Below are positions 35,793-47,556 of a stretch of DNA of 64,000 nt, piece by piece. The stretch comes from Parietaria judaica (taxonomy: Eukaryota; Streptophyta; Magnoliopsida; Rosales; Urticaceae). Position 1 is the stretch's first letter, and each line of letters starts with the position of its first letter. The notes below the pieces were generated by a model. The model did not search any database. It was not told where the DNA came from and was given only the letters and a program-made list of their open reading frames with translations. A program made the translations under genes and the position numbers. The stretch covers positions 26,593,056 to 26,657,055 of the forward strand of contig OX940868.1 in assembly GCA_954871525.1 (NCBI GenBank). The letters are read 5' to 3'.

Positions 35793-36238
35793 ATGGCCGG
35801 CCCAACCATTTTAGTGGCCTTGGACGAGAATTCAAAACGAGGCCTTATTTGATTTTGATATATATATATATATATATATATAATAAAAAGTATTCGATGA
35901 AAAAATTAACTAAAGCAAAAAAATGTAAGAAAAAAGATATATAATATTTTTCTTAAATAAATATGTATTGAATTAAATATTAAAAACAAAACAAAAATTG
36001 GCATTTTAATTTTTTTTTCTTTTTACTTTTTAGTTAATTGTCACTTAATAATTATCCAGCAGAATTAATATATATTTAAAAATAAGATTATCCAAGAAAG
36101 AGAAATAATTATATAAAATTAGCATGTATTATTGATAAATAAACACTAAGTAGTATGGTGTTCCAGCTGTATTAATAAACAAGGAACTGAGACAATGAGG
36201 AAAATTAAATGAGGGTAGGGAAAAAGAAAATGGATAAT
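35793..36238. other. AT-rich DNA between element pieces
   Basis: Contains GGCCGGCCCAACC just after the hAT piece and a TA dinucleotide run at about 35858-35883. No gene seen. Confidence 0.4.
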
Positions 36239-37071
36239 AACGGTGAAAGTACCATTAGTCTTTCCATCAACGTCGATCAGTACCAATTCTTTTTTTGTGG
36301 GTGATAAAGTTCCTAAACTTTCTCTTTGTCTATCCGTCTCTTTTCTATCCACTTCTGTTATCATTAGCCACGTGTTAGGCGTGAAATACCGCTGAGCAAA
36401 TAAATAAAACAATATTTTTTTAATTAAAAAATTTAAGATATTTCCGCTTTTATTTTTTATCAATTAAAAGCCCTAAAGTCTAATTTTGCCCTAATTTCTC
36501 TCCTCTCCCTTTCACTCTCGTCTTCTCTTACTTTCCCCTTCTGCGAACAATGGACGGAGCCGACGCTTTCTGGTCTTCTCGTCGTACATGTGAGATTCAA
36601 ATCTCTGGAACCACCGTCAATCCGGGTAGACGACCGTTCTTCGATTCACCGTTCTTCGCCTGAAACCAGTCTCTGTGGAAGTGGATTGATACCATTTTTG
36701 CTACTCCGTGAATCGTCTTTCTCCGAATTCTTATTCATGTAGCTGATATTTACAACCTGAAAAAAAAATCTTCATGATATTTATGCTTTTTTTTTTTCAA
36801 GTCAGAACTTTGTAGTCATCTTGTATGGTAATCATGTATAAGAAGAATCTGTGAGGTAAATAATTTCAAAGTTTTTAATTAAAAAGAATATTATTTAATT
36901 TATTTACTCAGATATATTCCACAGCTGACACATGGCTAATGATAACAGAAGTGGACGGAAAAGAAACAGAGAGACAAAGTGAAAGTTTAGGAACTTAATC
37001 ACCCACAAAAAAATAATTGATACTAATCGACGTTGATAGAAAGACTAATAATACTTTCACCGCCATTAATG
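36239..37071. mobile_element. Fold-back element with ~200-bp inverted repeats
   Basis: The left arm (about 36239-36440) reads as the reverse complement of the right arm (about 36868-37071) with scattered mismatches. Examples are CGGTGAAAGTACCATTAGTC opposite GACTAATAATACTTTCACCG, and TCTGTTATCATTAGCCACGT opposite CATGGCTAATGATAACAGAA. Long TIRs of this kind are typical of Mutator-like (MULE) non-autonomous elements. The 430-base interior is different in character and is listed separately. No clean 9-bp target duplication was found. Confidence 0.65.
36441..36867 (+). other. Interior of the fold-back element, possible captured gene piece
   Basis: Between the arms lies a pyrimidine-rich leader-like stretch (36487-36545) followed by an ATG at 36550 and a 37-codon ORF (starting MDGADAFWSSRRTC). 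The base composition is much more GC-rich than the arms. This looks like a gene 5' end picked up by a MULE-type element, but I recognise no parent gene. Confidence 0.35.
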
Positions 37072-37133
37072 AGCAATACTATTACTAGTCACTAATATAA
37101 GTTTTTTTTTTTGTTTTTTTTATTCTATTAAAA

Positions 37134-38529
37134 GATAATAGCGGCAAAAATGACAAAAGTTAAGTCAAGTGTGCAAATAAGTGGCCAAACTGATTTAATT
37201 TCGGCATAAGTAGCAAAAGTTTACCAAACCGTGGACAGTACAAATTCCATCCATTTCAAGTCAACGTCGTTTGCCACGTCATTTTCACAAGTGTTGAATT
37301 TTGGCCACTTATTTGCACACTCGGCCTAACTTTAGCCACTTTTGCCGCTATTATCCCTTATTTCTTTTACGTTCCAAAGTATTTTTTAGGGTTTATCTAG
37401 AATTTTTTTTTCTTCTTAAGATTTGACTAAAACTTGATTTCCGAAATAACTGATTCCGTTTTTTATATTTTGAACGCTGAATATCACTCTCAATTTTGAA
37501 AACATTAATATGTGTTATCGGTTTCACATGTAATTTACGATCATAGGATTTGACATAAAACCTCTATATATTTAATTGTTAGGGACCATTAGATTTTTTT
37601 AAAGGAATTGGTACGAAATACCCATTTAGCCACAAGTTTTTTTTATTCAAATTACTCATTTTGTGTTTTAAAATGTACTAAAATATGTATGTTTTAAAAA
37701 GTTTGTACAAAATAAAAATTTTGTTAATAATGTTGGTTTAACATTGTTAGTTAGAGCCGAGACTAAAATCGAGACTTTTTTACATTATTTTATTAAGATT
37801 ATTAATTTTATGAAATTTTATTGTACCATGTTAGGACATTTTATTGTATTTAATGAAATTTCATAAAATTAATAATCTTAATAAAATAATGTAAAAAGGT
37901 ATCGATTTTAGTCTCAAATCTAACTAACAATGTTAGGCCAACATTATTAACGAAATATTTATTTTGTACAAACTTATTAAAACATACATATTTTAGTACA
38001 TTTTAATACACACAATGAGTAATTAAAAAAAAAACTTGTGGCTAAATGGGTATTTCGTACCAATTCCTTTAAAATAATCTAATGGTCCCTAACAATTAAG
38101 TATATAGAGGTTTTATGTCAAATCCAATGATCGTAAATTACATGTGAAATCGATAACACATTTTAATGTTTTCAAAATTGAGAGTGGTATTCAGCGTTCT
38201 AAATTTAAGAAACGAAATCAGTTCTTTCGGAAATCAAGTTTTAGTCAAATCTTAAGAAAAAGAAAAAAAAATATAGATAAACGCAAAAAAAATACTTTGG
38301 AACGTAAAAACAAAGGATAATAGCGGCAAAAGTGGCTAAAGATAGGCCGAGTGTGCAAATAAGTGGCCAAAGCTCAACACTTGTGGAAATGACGTGGCAA
38401 ACGGCGTTGACTTGAAATGGATGAAATTTGTACTGTCCACGCTTTGGTAAACTTTGGCTATTTATTCCGATATTAAATCAATTTGGCTACTTATTTGGCC
38501 TAACTTTGACCACTTTTACCGCTATTATC
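37134..38529. mobile_element. 1.4-kb near-perfect palindromic element
   Basis: The left arm, 37134 to about 37820, is the reverse complement of the right arm, about 37852-38529, with only scattered differences. The loop is about 30 bases centred near 37836. Each arm starts with a module of about 220 bases (37134-37355 and 38316-38529) that itself begins GATAATAGCGGCAAAA and ends with the reverse of this. The same 55-base terminal module therefore occurs four times, two in each direction. No coding capacity. It is probably a Mutator-like or fold-back MITE formed by two copies and an inverted duplication. The target duplication was not resolved. Confidence 0.75.
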
Positions 38530-38756
38530 TCTTTTATTAAAATGGGCCACTTTTTTGGTTTAAAGGCATTCTCGAGTACTTGCAATTCAGGGTTATTATT
38601 AATTATAGTCCAAGGGCTTTTAAAGTTGACTTCATTGTATAGTTATCCAATTAATTTTTGGCCTTTATGTTTACACTTTGGGGCTTTATTTAATAGTAAA
38701 ACAGTTATATATTGCCATTGCCCAAGTCGCCCAGGCCTCAGGCGGGTCTTGTATGG

Positions 38757-39145
38757 TCCGATTAATTAAAAATTTAATCTTATATAACAAAAAGATAATA
38801 TGAAAAAAGGCATCAAAATAACTCAAAATTCAAGTAAAATACCCCAAACAAATTCAATGAAACAAACACTTAGCATTGTAAAACATGAAAATGAGAGATT
38901 GAACGGTCTTAGGTCTTTAAATGTAAATAAAATTGAGCATGAAAATTTTTAAGAGACTATTGCACTAGTTGAATAAAAAAAAAGAAATATATATTAATTA
39001 TATTGGTTGGGTCAGAGGCCCCGACCCGACCCAAGATTTTAGACCCGATCCCAATCCAAATAATAGTCGGGTCCGGCCCGATCCGACCCAATTTTAAGCG
39101 GGTTAGATTGGGCGTGTTAAATTGGAGTCGGGTCACTAACGGATT
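38757..39145 (+). repeat. hAT MITE fragment (3' part)
   Basis: Aligns to the intact hAT MITE (58500-59135) from CCGATTAATTA through ACATTGGTCGGGTC-type sequence to CTAACGGATT, but lacks the last 40 or so bases. Its start corresponds closely to where the 35631-35792 piece ends, so the two may be halves of one element split by the DNA between them. Confidence 0.55.
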
Positions 39146-39454
39146 ATAAAAGGTTATAAAGCGGATTTAACTAACCCACGATCCATTCCATATGAGATAT
39201 TGTTTTCCTCTTAATTATATTTAAATCTAGCGTTACATACACTATCAATCATAATAATTTGACCTTTAACAAAAAATGTCAAAAAAAAAAAAAATGATAA
39301 TTCGATGAATAATAGTATAAGCCTCGATCCATCCAAAAGTGGAGTTGCGGCGCTGCATTCCCACAGCCAAAAATAACCCTCTTTCTCTTTGCATGAATGA
39401 GCTATAATAATATTTAGTCTCTATTTATATGATATACAGTCTGGGACAGAATCG

Positions 39455-39510
39455 ATAAATATATATATATAGGTCCACGTTCCCAGACTATATATATATA
39501 TATATATATA
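39455..39510 (+). promoter_or_regulatory. TA-repeat promoter region of the desaturase gene
   Basis: Two TATATATA runs (about 39457-39470 and 39489-39510) lie 75-130 bases upstream of the ATG. Either could serve as the TATA element; the one ending TATATATACACC is best placed. Confidence 0.4.
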
Positions 39511-39584
39511 CACCTCTCCCATTGTGTCGTTTGCTTTTGTTTTGTTAAAATAAGATTCCGAGCCATCGAGAGAAGAAAGAAAGA

Positions 39585-41458
39585 ATGGTCCGTGGAGAGG
39601 AGAAGGAGAGAGATGAGTTCTTGTGGTCGTACACGGACGAGCCTCACGCTTCCCGGCGCCGCCAGATTCTCTCGCAGTATCCTCAGATCAAACACCTCTT
39701 CGGTCCCGATCCTTTCGCATTCCTCAAGGTCTATATATATTTGGGTGCTTTGTTTTCCATTCATCTCCGACTATTTTATCCCACGCAATTCATGACCGAA
39801 ATCATTGTTTGTAGTGGGTCTGATTGCATTGCACTGCCTTATGATTAACGTGCGAGCAATCTGATTGCAAGGGACACATAATAATGCATTGATGAGGAAC
39901 GTACAGGGCACTTTAAATTTAAAAGGCTCGAATCTCATCAATGCTATGCTGGGGTTTACTTTTCCAAGCTTCTGCTACTTCGTTCGTCGTCAATCGCCGA
40001 TTTTCTTTATAAAAACCACCGGTGCGTGCAACAAGCGAGGTTCAGATGCTTGCAAACCGCAAATTGACTGCAAGTTTGGTTTACACGTATACTATGGATA
40101 CAACGGGTAGACCGATGAGGTTTCCGTAAGATTAAAAACCGTGGATAGACTCCAAATTTTTTCGTAACAATAATTGTGAGACGATATTTTTTTTAATTTT
40201 AATTAAAAAAATAGAGTTTTGGTATTTATATAAGTTTTCATTCGGTTTTTCTGCGAGTTTTTGGGTTTTATGCGATTTTTAGAAAACGACAACTGAGTGT
40301 GTCGATTTTAAACCGCATATCTACAATTTGCGGTCTACTTGCGGCTTGCCCTGATTTTTAAAACCATGAGTGCAAGTTTGGTCTTCGATCTTTTTAACAA
40401 AAAAAACCGGAGATGACTAGTAAGGCCCCGGTTTTTTAACCAGGTGCCGGATATAGTCTAAGCAAAATAATCCCAACTTTATTAATTGAGTTATCAAAAA
40501 ATTACAAATGGCATTGTTTATGTGTTATTATTCTCAATATCATTTGGAACTGTTTGATTTTTTTATTTTCATTTTTCTTTTTTGAAGAAAATTAGATGTT
40601 TGGTTGCTGCTTTTTAACGCCATTATTAATGCTTTGCAGATCAGCTTGGTGGTAGTGCTCCAGCTCTGGACGGCGGTCTCCCTCGGCGGCGCGGGGTGGC
40701 TGAAGATCCTCGCCGTGGCCTACTTCTTCGGCGCTTTCCTTAACCATAACCTCTTCCTCGCGATCCACGAGCTCAGCCACAACCTCGCCTTCTCCAGCCC
40801 CACGCTCAACCGCTGCCTCGGCATCTTCGCCAACCTCCCCATCGGCGTCCCCATGTCGGTCACCTTCCAGAAGTACCACCTCGAGCACCACCGTTTCCAG
40901 GGCGTGGACGGGATCGACATGGACGTCCCGAGCCGCACAGAGGCCCGCCTCGTCTCGGGCCCGGCCTCGAAGTCCGCCTGGGTGGCCCTGCAACTCTTCT
41001 TCTACGCGCTGCGCCCGCTCTTCCTCAACCCGAAGCCACCAGGGCGGTGGGAGCTTGCCAACTTTGCTGCACAGGCCGTGTTGGACGTTGCCGTGGCGCG
41101 CTTCTGGGGGTGGCGGGCACTTGCGTACCTGCTCCTCTCCACGTTTGTCGGCGGCGGGCTGCATCCCATGGCCGGCCACTTCATCTCGGAGCACTATGTC
41201 TTCAACCCCGACCAAGAAACCTACTCTTACTACGGCCCTCTAAACATGCTGGCGTGGAGCGTCGGCCACCACAACGAGCACCACGACTTCCCGCGCATTC
41301 CCGGGAGCAAGCTCCGCCACGTGCGGGAGATTGCGCCGGAGTTCTACCAGGGCTTGGCGTCGTACGAGTCGTGGAGCCAAGTGATTTACATGTACGTCGT
41401 CGACCGTACGATCGGGCCGTTCAGCAGGATGAAGAGGATGCCAAAGAAGTCGGAATAG
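39585..41458 (+). CDS. DES1: Sphingolipid delta(4)-desaturase (DES1 family)
   Basis: Two exons, 39585-39728 and 40640-41458, with a 911-base GT-AG intron; 320 residues. The family introduces the 4,5 trans double bond into the long-chain base of sphingolipids (dihydroceramide desaturase) in the ER membrane with a di-iron centre and cytochrome b5. The N-terminus ([18 protein letters not shown]) is characteristic. The three His boxes are all present: HELSH at 91-95, HLEHH at 128-132 and HNEHH at 259-263. There are hydrophobic membrane segments between about 48-90 and 155-215. The length equals the usual 320-330. Exon 2 is an abrupt island of about 63% GC in AT-rich surroundings. The exon-intron layout is simple and all key residues are intact, so the gene is probably functional. 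Confidence 0.95.
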
Positions 41459-41535
41459 TTTATACAATTAGATGTACATCATATGATTTGAGTATTCATT
41501 TCTCCAAAAAAAAAAACTACATTTTTTATTATTAT

Positions 41536-41939
41536 TCTCATGATTTCTGAGTTTTTTTTTTTTATAGATTTTGAAGGAGAATTTACATGTAGAGTTTGGG
41601 ATTTTTACTATATGTAACATAGAATTTCAGAGATATTTATTGATGTTGGGCTTTCGAAAGCACATGGCGAGTAAGGCCGGGACACAGTTTTTCTGTCTTG
41701 TTCCTGGTTCTAAAAAGTCTTTTTTTTTTTTTATCGGAACCGAGACACCGATTATAAAGCTACATTATTTATTATTAATCTCATGATTTTCATGATTTCT
41801 GAGTTTTTATTTATTATTTTTAAGATTTTTAAGGAGAATCTTACATGTAGAGTTTGGGATTTTTACTATATCTAATATAGAATTTCAGAGATATTTATTG
41901 ATGTTGGGCTTTCAAAAGCACATGGCGAGTAGGGCTGAA
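41536..41939 (+). repeat. Imperfect direct duplication, ~257-bp offset
   Basis: A segment with TTACATGTAGAGTTTGGGAT, AGAATTTCAGAGATATTTAT and CACATGGCGAGTA occurs at about 41581-41672 and again at about 41838-41940. The first copy is followed by a shortened part of the hAT element that follows the second. The duplication therefore took place after, or together with, the hAT insertion. Confidence 0.6.
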
Positions 41940-42742
41940 ATCGGAACCGGGAACCGGGAATTTGACTATTTTTTGTCTATGTCTAGGAAAAATCGAGACA
42001 TAGTTTTTCTGTCCTGGTTCTAGTTCTGAAAAGTCCTATTTTTTTTAATCGGAACCAGGACACGGATTAAAATCCCAATTTTTTTAGGACCAAAATCACG
42101 GACGAAAACTAGGAAAAACCCGGGACAAAATCACAGACAGAAACATGAAAAAAAAGCCCACTAAGTATAAATCCAAATGCGAAATACCAAATCTGAGTAC
42201 AAATCCAAAATCCAAAATACCAAATCCTAGTACAAAAGCAACATACAAAATATCAAATGCAAGATCCGAGTTCACGTCGTGAACTTCATGATACCAAATC
42301 CAAATCTAAGTGCAAAAAATCGAGTCTAAAATGCTAAATAGTAAATACCGAGTACAAACAAATCATTTTTTATAACCAAAAGACATATGAGAAATGACAT
42401 GTTAAATAAAATACCGAGTAATAGGCTGAAAAATAAACGACATGTTAAAATAATAGGCTGGAAAATAAAATAATTGATTAAAAACCTAACTAGTAAACAA
42501 CATATAAGAATGACATGTTAAAAAAACGACAAACTTATAGCAAAACGACATAAAATCGGAACAAAAAAACCGGGAATTACAAATTTTGAACTGGTTTTCG
42601 TTTTGGTTTTTCAAACTGGAAATGGGACGTCCTTTTAAGGGTATGGTAAAAAAACGATTTTTTTTTTTATACCAAAAACGGTCTAGTACCGGGACCAGAA
42701 ACGGGAGGAAACCGGGAACCAAGTACAAAATTTTCACCCCTG
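41940..42742 (+). mobile_element. Non-autonomous hAT element, 803 bp
   Basis: Starts TAGGGCTGAAATCGG and ends AATTTTCACCCCTG, giving short TIRs of the TAGGGGTGAA type. It is bounded by ATGGCGAG at 41932-41939 and 42743-42750, an 8-bp duplication as expected for hAT. Inside are AACCGGGA-rich ends and no transposase. The 42743 copy of ATGGCGAG also starts the 65-bp tandem unit, so the target duplication is suggestive rather than certain. Relatives lie at about 46434-46860 and 57800-57945. Confidence 0.65.
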
Positions 42743-42937
42743 ATGGCGAGAGAGAGTACAAATTGTTATCAACAATGACAGACAACAAATTCTAAGTAAG
42801 AAATGACATGGCGAGAGAGACTATAAATTGTTATCAACAATGACAGACAACAAATTCTAAGTAAGAAATGACATGGCGAAAGAGACTACAAATTGTTATC
42901 AACGATGATAGACAACAAATTTTAAGTAAGAAATGAC
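42743..42937 (+). repeat. Three tandem copies of a 65-bp unit
   Basis: Units start at 42743, 42808 and 42873 with ATGGCGA, contain ATTGTTATCAACAATGACAG and end TAAGTAAGAAATGAC. Copies 1 and 2 are almost identical; copy 3 has a few substitutions. Confidence 0.9.
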
Positions 42938-43747
42938 TAATTTTGCATGTTCTATAAAGAAATGCACCAGTTGTGTACCAACAACAAGGCTTGGCAGATA
43001 AATAGTGTTATGTGCATTTTTTTTACGCATTAACAAATAGTATAAAAGATATAAGCATGTTTTATTAAGTTTTCTTCGTTTACGCAATTCTTGGCCGAAG
43101 TTCAACGATAAGGGTGATGACGAATATGCATTAACATAGACGGATGTCCATAATAAAATACACGCAAAATGTTATATATTTAACTCCAACTTACGTTGTT
43201 TTATTAAAATGATTATATGTGCATACGACTTCACTTTGAAAATAATATCATTAGAAAGAGAAGGAAATTCACACATGTGGGTAATTGAAAACAAAAATTG
43301 ACTTGTGAGTTCTTCATTCTAAGTGACTCCGAAAACGACATTCTCATTTTCACTTCCTAATTTTCATTTTTTGCACTCAAGAGTTTTCAAGGCACGCACA
43401 CATTTCATGATAAACATTTTGAGAGTAAAAATGAAAATCTCACTGTAAGACCAAAATGAATGATGAACATTATATCTAGGACTAGATATCAACGTCATAA
43501 AGTTTATGTAGAATATAAATTAGAGCTATAAATAAGTTAATTAAAAAGACATGCATAAAGAAATACTATCAATTATCATGCGTATTGTAGATTGTACTAT
43601 TCAAACGTTTTTAGTCTTTTGTTTTGTAGGTTAGTAAAAAAAAATCGTGTTTTAAATGAAGAGAAATGAGATACCCCTTCATCCTTAATTAGATAGGAAA
43701 AAAATAATATTCTAAATCTTCATTACTTTTGGCATGTTATTAAACTA
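42938..43747. other. AT-rich intergenic DNA
   Basis: No gene, TIR pair or tandem repeat recognised. Confidence 0.4.
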
Positions 43748-46047
43748 CTAGACTTACTGCGCACTTCGTGCGTGGTAATATATACCACATATGTTGAGAA
43801 ATTCTTCTTAATAGTCAAATTAAAATCTTTGATTAGCAAAATAATCAAAGTTTCTTTTTTATTTGCAAAACAACTAATTGGATAAGGTGGCACAAATTTT
43901 ATACCTAAAATACCCTTTTAATTAATTGATTTTGTACTATTATTTTTGTTTTTAATAAAATAAATAAATTTAAAACTTGTTTTGAATTTGCTGCCTGCGA
44001 CATTTGATTTTCAAAATTTACAAATTTTAAAAAATTAAATGGAAACAGTATTATCACGTAATCAATTTGCAACCAATTACCTATTAATATGGATATTAAT
44101 CAATTTCTTTTTTATAATTTAATTAATAAAAAATCAAATAATAACCACATGAGATCGTGTTCATCATGTTCTTGGACGTGTTTTGTATTTACACGTAACA
44201 ATGGTAATACAACTTGTTACACGATGGAATACAAATTAATACTCAATGTTATACAAGTTAATACATGTGTGTATTAACACTGAACATACAAGTTAATACA
44301 CGTTGAAATAAAAGCAAATACAAACATTATAACATTATATTAACGAAGGAAATACAAATTAATACACGATGAAATACAAGTTAATACACGTGTGTATTAA
44401 CACTGGAAATGTAAGTTAATACATGATGAAATACAAACATTATAACATTGTATTAATAACGAATATACAAGTTAATACATCATGAAAAACCATATTATGT
44501 TTCAAGTTAATATATAATTGATCATGCCAGTTCCGTTGCCGTTTCCGTAGCCGTTTGCTTATTTGAACTTGATCTTGTCCTCCTCGTTATATCTAACATA
44601 AAAGTGAATAAACCATATTAATACAACCAATACAACCTAAAATCTAACATTAATACAACCTAGTATCTAACTTACATGTATTAACTATATTAATACAACC
44701 AATACAACCTACAATCTAACGAGCAAAAGCCATTTTAATTACTTGCCATGTATCATATCAAAAGCCATTTTAATTACTTGCAAGAGTTGAAGTGTAAGAG
44801 CATGAAGATAATATTACTACAAGACGAAATAAATAATGTCATGTATTTAACCTTCTGCCGAGAACCTAATTAAAATCAACATCATAAATCAGATAAGGTT
44901 GAGGTAAGGACTTCCCATTACTAAACGTTGCCGCAAATATTCCATGTCAACAATTATCGTTTAATAACTTTTCTATCGAAAAGCTCAAAAATTGGCAAGA
45001 ACTCTATCAAACGATTGCTACAACATGAGTAATAATAATGAAATTTTCGGTACTCTTCCGTCATTTTTTTAATAAAAATTGAGGGTATAAATAAAATAGT
45101 CACCTCTCGCGAAGATCCTAGCCCAGCCTCAATTTCTCGCGATTTTCGACCCTTGGGCATCGACCATGGTAGCCATTTGAGAGAGTTCAAAATACTTACC
45201 CGAGTTTAAATTTTTACGTTTGAAGAAAATAAGAAATAGTAAAATAATAGGGCCCTCGACGGATTATCGACACTTTTAGATGAAAAACTTATAAAATATT
45301 TTTAAATTTATTTTTGCTCAATTTTTAAATGATATGTTAAAAATACCAAAAATAAAAACATGTCATAATATTTTGCCTGAAGTTTATATTCAAGATTACT
45401 TTAAATACGGTGAATAAGAAGTAAAGTGGTAAGAGAATGGTTAAATATAAATTTACTTTTACAATTACAAAATATTCATATATTTAATAAATTCTACCAT
45501 TAGCAATTAAGTAACCCTATTGCATAATAGTACTAGCCTACTAGGTGTCTAGGTCTATGACTAGAAGTATAATAAAAACTAAAATACAAAAGAAAAAAAA
45601 ATGAGAAGATGGGTTGTCGTTGTACAATAGTCGCATACTTGCTTGAGACAATAAAGGGATGATGTCATATATGGTATGAAAAATTGATGTTTTTATAAGA
45701 TCATTTCATAATTGTATTTAGAACTTACTGTCTCTCCATAAAACATACCTTTATAAGAAAATTAACTTTGTGAGAATTACTGATCTAGAAAGATAATCAT
45801 ATTTGAATTATATATTTAACAATAGAAATAAAAAGAGATAAAACCTTCAAGGAGTTTATCAATTATCAAGATAATCCCATCGCTCACATATTCTTTATCT
45901 TTGTTGTACACTGCCAAATGAGGTTGATTGCACCATGCATGTGAGTGAAAACTCCGAATAGAAAAAAAAAATAGTGGATAATGAAAAACCAAAGAGACTA
46001 TGAAAAAATTATCTCCAACATGGGCGCGCATATACTATATATATAGA
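43748..46047 (-). mobile_element. Possible Helitron (3' end better supported than 5')
   Basis: On the minus strand a 5-bp hairpin (CGCAC-GAA-GTGCG, 43760-43772) is followed after eight bases by CTAG and then T, the structure of a Helitron 3' terminus inserted between A and T. On the same strand a candidate 5' start A|TCTATATATATAGTAT lies at 46047. Between them are a degenerate repeat block (about 44200-44510, unit around AAGTTAATACACGTG) and GC-richer scraps at 44522-44590 and 45105-45180 that may be captured exons. No Rep/helicase ORF is present. Confidence 0.3.
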
Positions 46048-46377
46048 TGCAGATTTAGTCTCGACTCTCGACGTTATGTAGACATCAGACATCAATACAA
46101 AGGTTTAAAAAGACTCCAAGCAATAACTAGTAGCACGTTATTGAAGTTCAAGGGCTCATGAGAGAAGAGAACAAAGCACTAACAGAGAATTCAAAGAGCC
46201 TAAAATATGGCCGAAACAATAATGTAAAGTTTGAGAATTTAATTTTTCTTTATTGTTATTCTTCCTCAACGTAAGGGAGTATAAGAATATTATTTTTTGA
46301 TTAAAAATATTTGAAAAAAGAGGATCCTCAAATTCTTGTTTCTCAATTTTGCCACCACAATCACCAAAAACTGTCCT

Positions 46378-46384
<7 letters not shown>

Positions 46385-46432
<48 letters not shown>
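46385..46432. repeat. TA dinucleotide microsatellite
   Basis: About 24 TA units without interruption, the longest simple repeat in the window. It lies just before a hAT-like TAGGGATGAAAGC start. Confidence 0.95.
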
Positions 46433-46433
<1 letters not shown>

Positions 46434-46434
<1 letters not shown>

Positions 46435-46860
46435 GGGATGAAAGCGGAATTGGAAATTGGGAAATTAGCTTTTTCGTCCATGTTCCGAAAAATCGGGATT
46501 TTTCTTTTGTACCGGTTCCGGTAACGGTTGCGGTTCTGGTAACGGTTCCCGGTTCAATAATTTCCCGGTTCCGATAACGGTTCCGATTCTAAATTTTCCA
46601 GTTCCGGTTCCAGTTCTAAAATTTTCCGATTCCAATTCTAAATATCCTGATTCTAAAAGTGTTTTGAATTAAAATTGACATGTAATTTTTTAAAAATTAT
46701 TAATTAAAAATTACACAATATAAAAAAATGAATAAAAATATATTGCAAAAAAACGACATACTAAAAACTTAAAAATGACATGAAGTTTAAAACCGAAACC
46801 GGTACCAAAAACCGGAAAATATTTTTTAAGTACCGGTTCCGGTTCACGGTTCCGAACATA
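46434..46860 (+). repeat. Truncated relative of the AACCGG-rich hAT element
   Basis: Begins TAGGGATGAAAGCGG and contains repeated GGTTCCGGTT and GAAACCGG motifs like the element at 41940-42742, but has no CACCCCTA end. Confidence 0.5.
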
Positions 46861-47136
46861 TAATTTAAGCAAGCCCATCTCTTAAAGAAAACGCTTGTAA
46901 AATCTTCATATCTTAAGTGTCGAACATATAAAATCAGTAAAGTATGAACTTATTTTTCTGGTAGTTCTTCCAACAACAATAGAATCTTATATCTTGTAAA
47001 GTATCAACTTATTTTTTTTGGTAGTTCTCCCAACAACAATAAAAACTTTTTTAGCAAAATACCCAATTTAGGTGAAACTTTTTTAAAAAACCCTCAAAAG
47101 TTTACTATAATTAAATAAACCCTCATTTGGTGTTAT

Positions 47137-47550
47137 TTGGACAATTATGCCCTTAATATATCGAATCCTCTTCTCCTTCCCAAGCCTTCGTCGTCGAACA
47201 GTGAAGAAGCCTTCGTCGTCGAACAATGGAGCTCTCTCCTGGTGCATGACTCCAACTTTCCAACACAGAGCCCGCATTCTCCCTCCCTCTCATCACTTCC
47301 GAGTCTGAACCCCAACCTTCTCCTGAGATCTCCGACTCCTCGCCGCCACCATAGCCGGCAGACGCCGACCAGCAGGACCTACCGAGAGGAAGAAGGTCCT
47401 CTCGCCGAAGAAGAAGACCCCTTCACGGACACGCTCGTGGTGTAAAACCCGTGGCCCAAGCGACGGGGCTCTCCATCACCGAGAACGCTGTGTCGCAGCG
47501 CTCCTTGAACCCGAACCCGGACCCGAGAACGCCGGTCTTCGTCGTTGAAG
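47137..47550. other. GC-rich non-genic patch beside a coding relic
   Basis: A plus-strand ORF (47137-47445) is Pro/Ser-rich and matches nothing I know. The CTTCGTCGTCGAACA motif is duplicated at about 47187 and 47211. It is probably the decayed remainder of the same relic as 47557-47871, read on the wrong strand. Confidence 0.35.
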
Positions 47551-47556
47551 CTGAGC

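Noticed and set aside
40592..41215. Minus-strand 207-codon ORF over the desaturase
   Set aside because: Complement of an exon with all three His boxes; composition artefact.
47137..47445. Pro/Ser-rich plus-strand ORF as a gene
   Set aside because: No domain and no splice sites; low-complexity sequence beside a decayed minus-strand relic.
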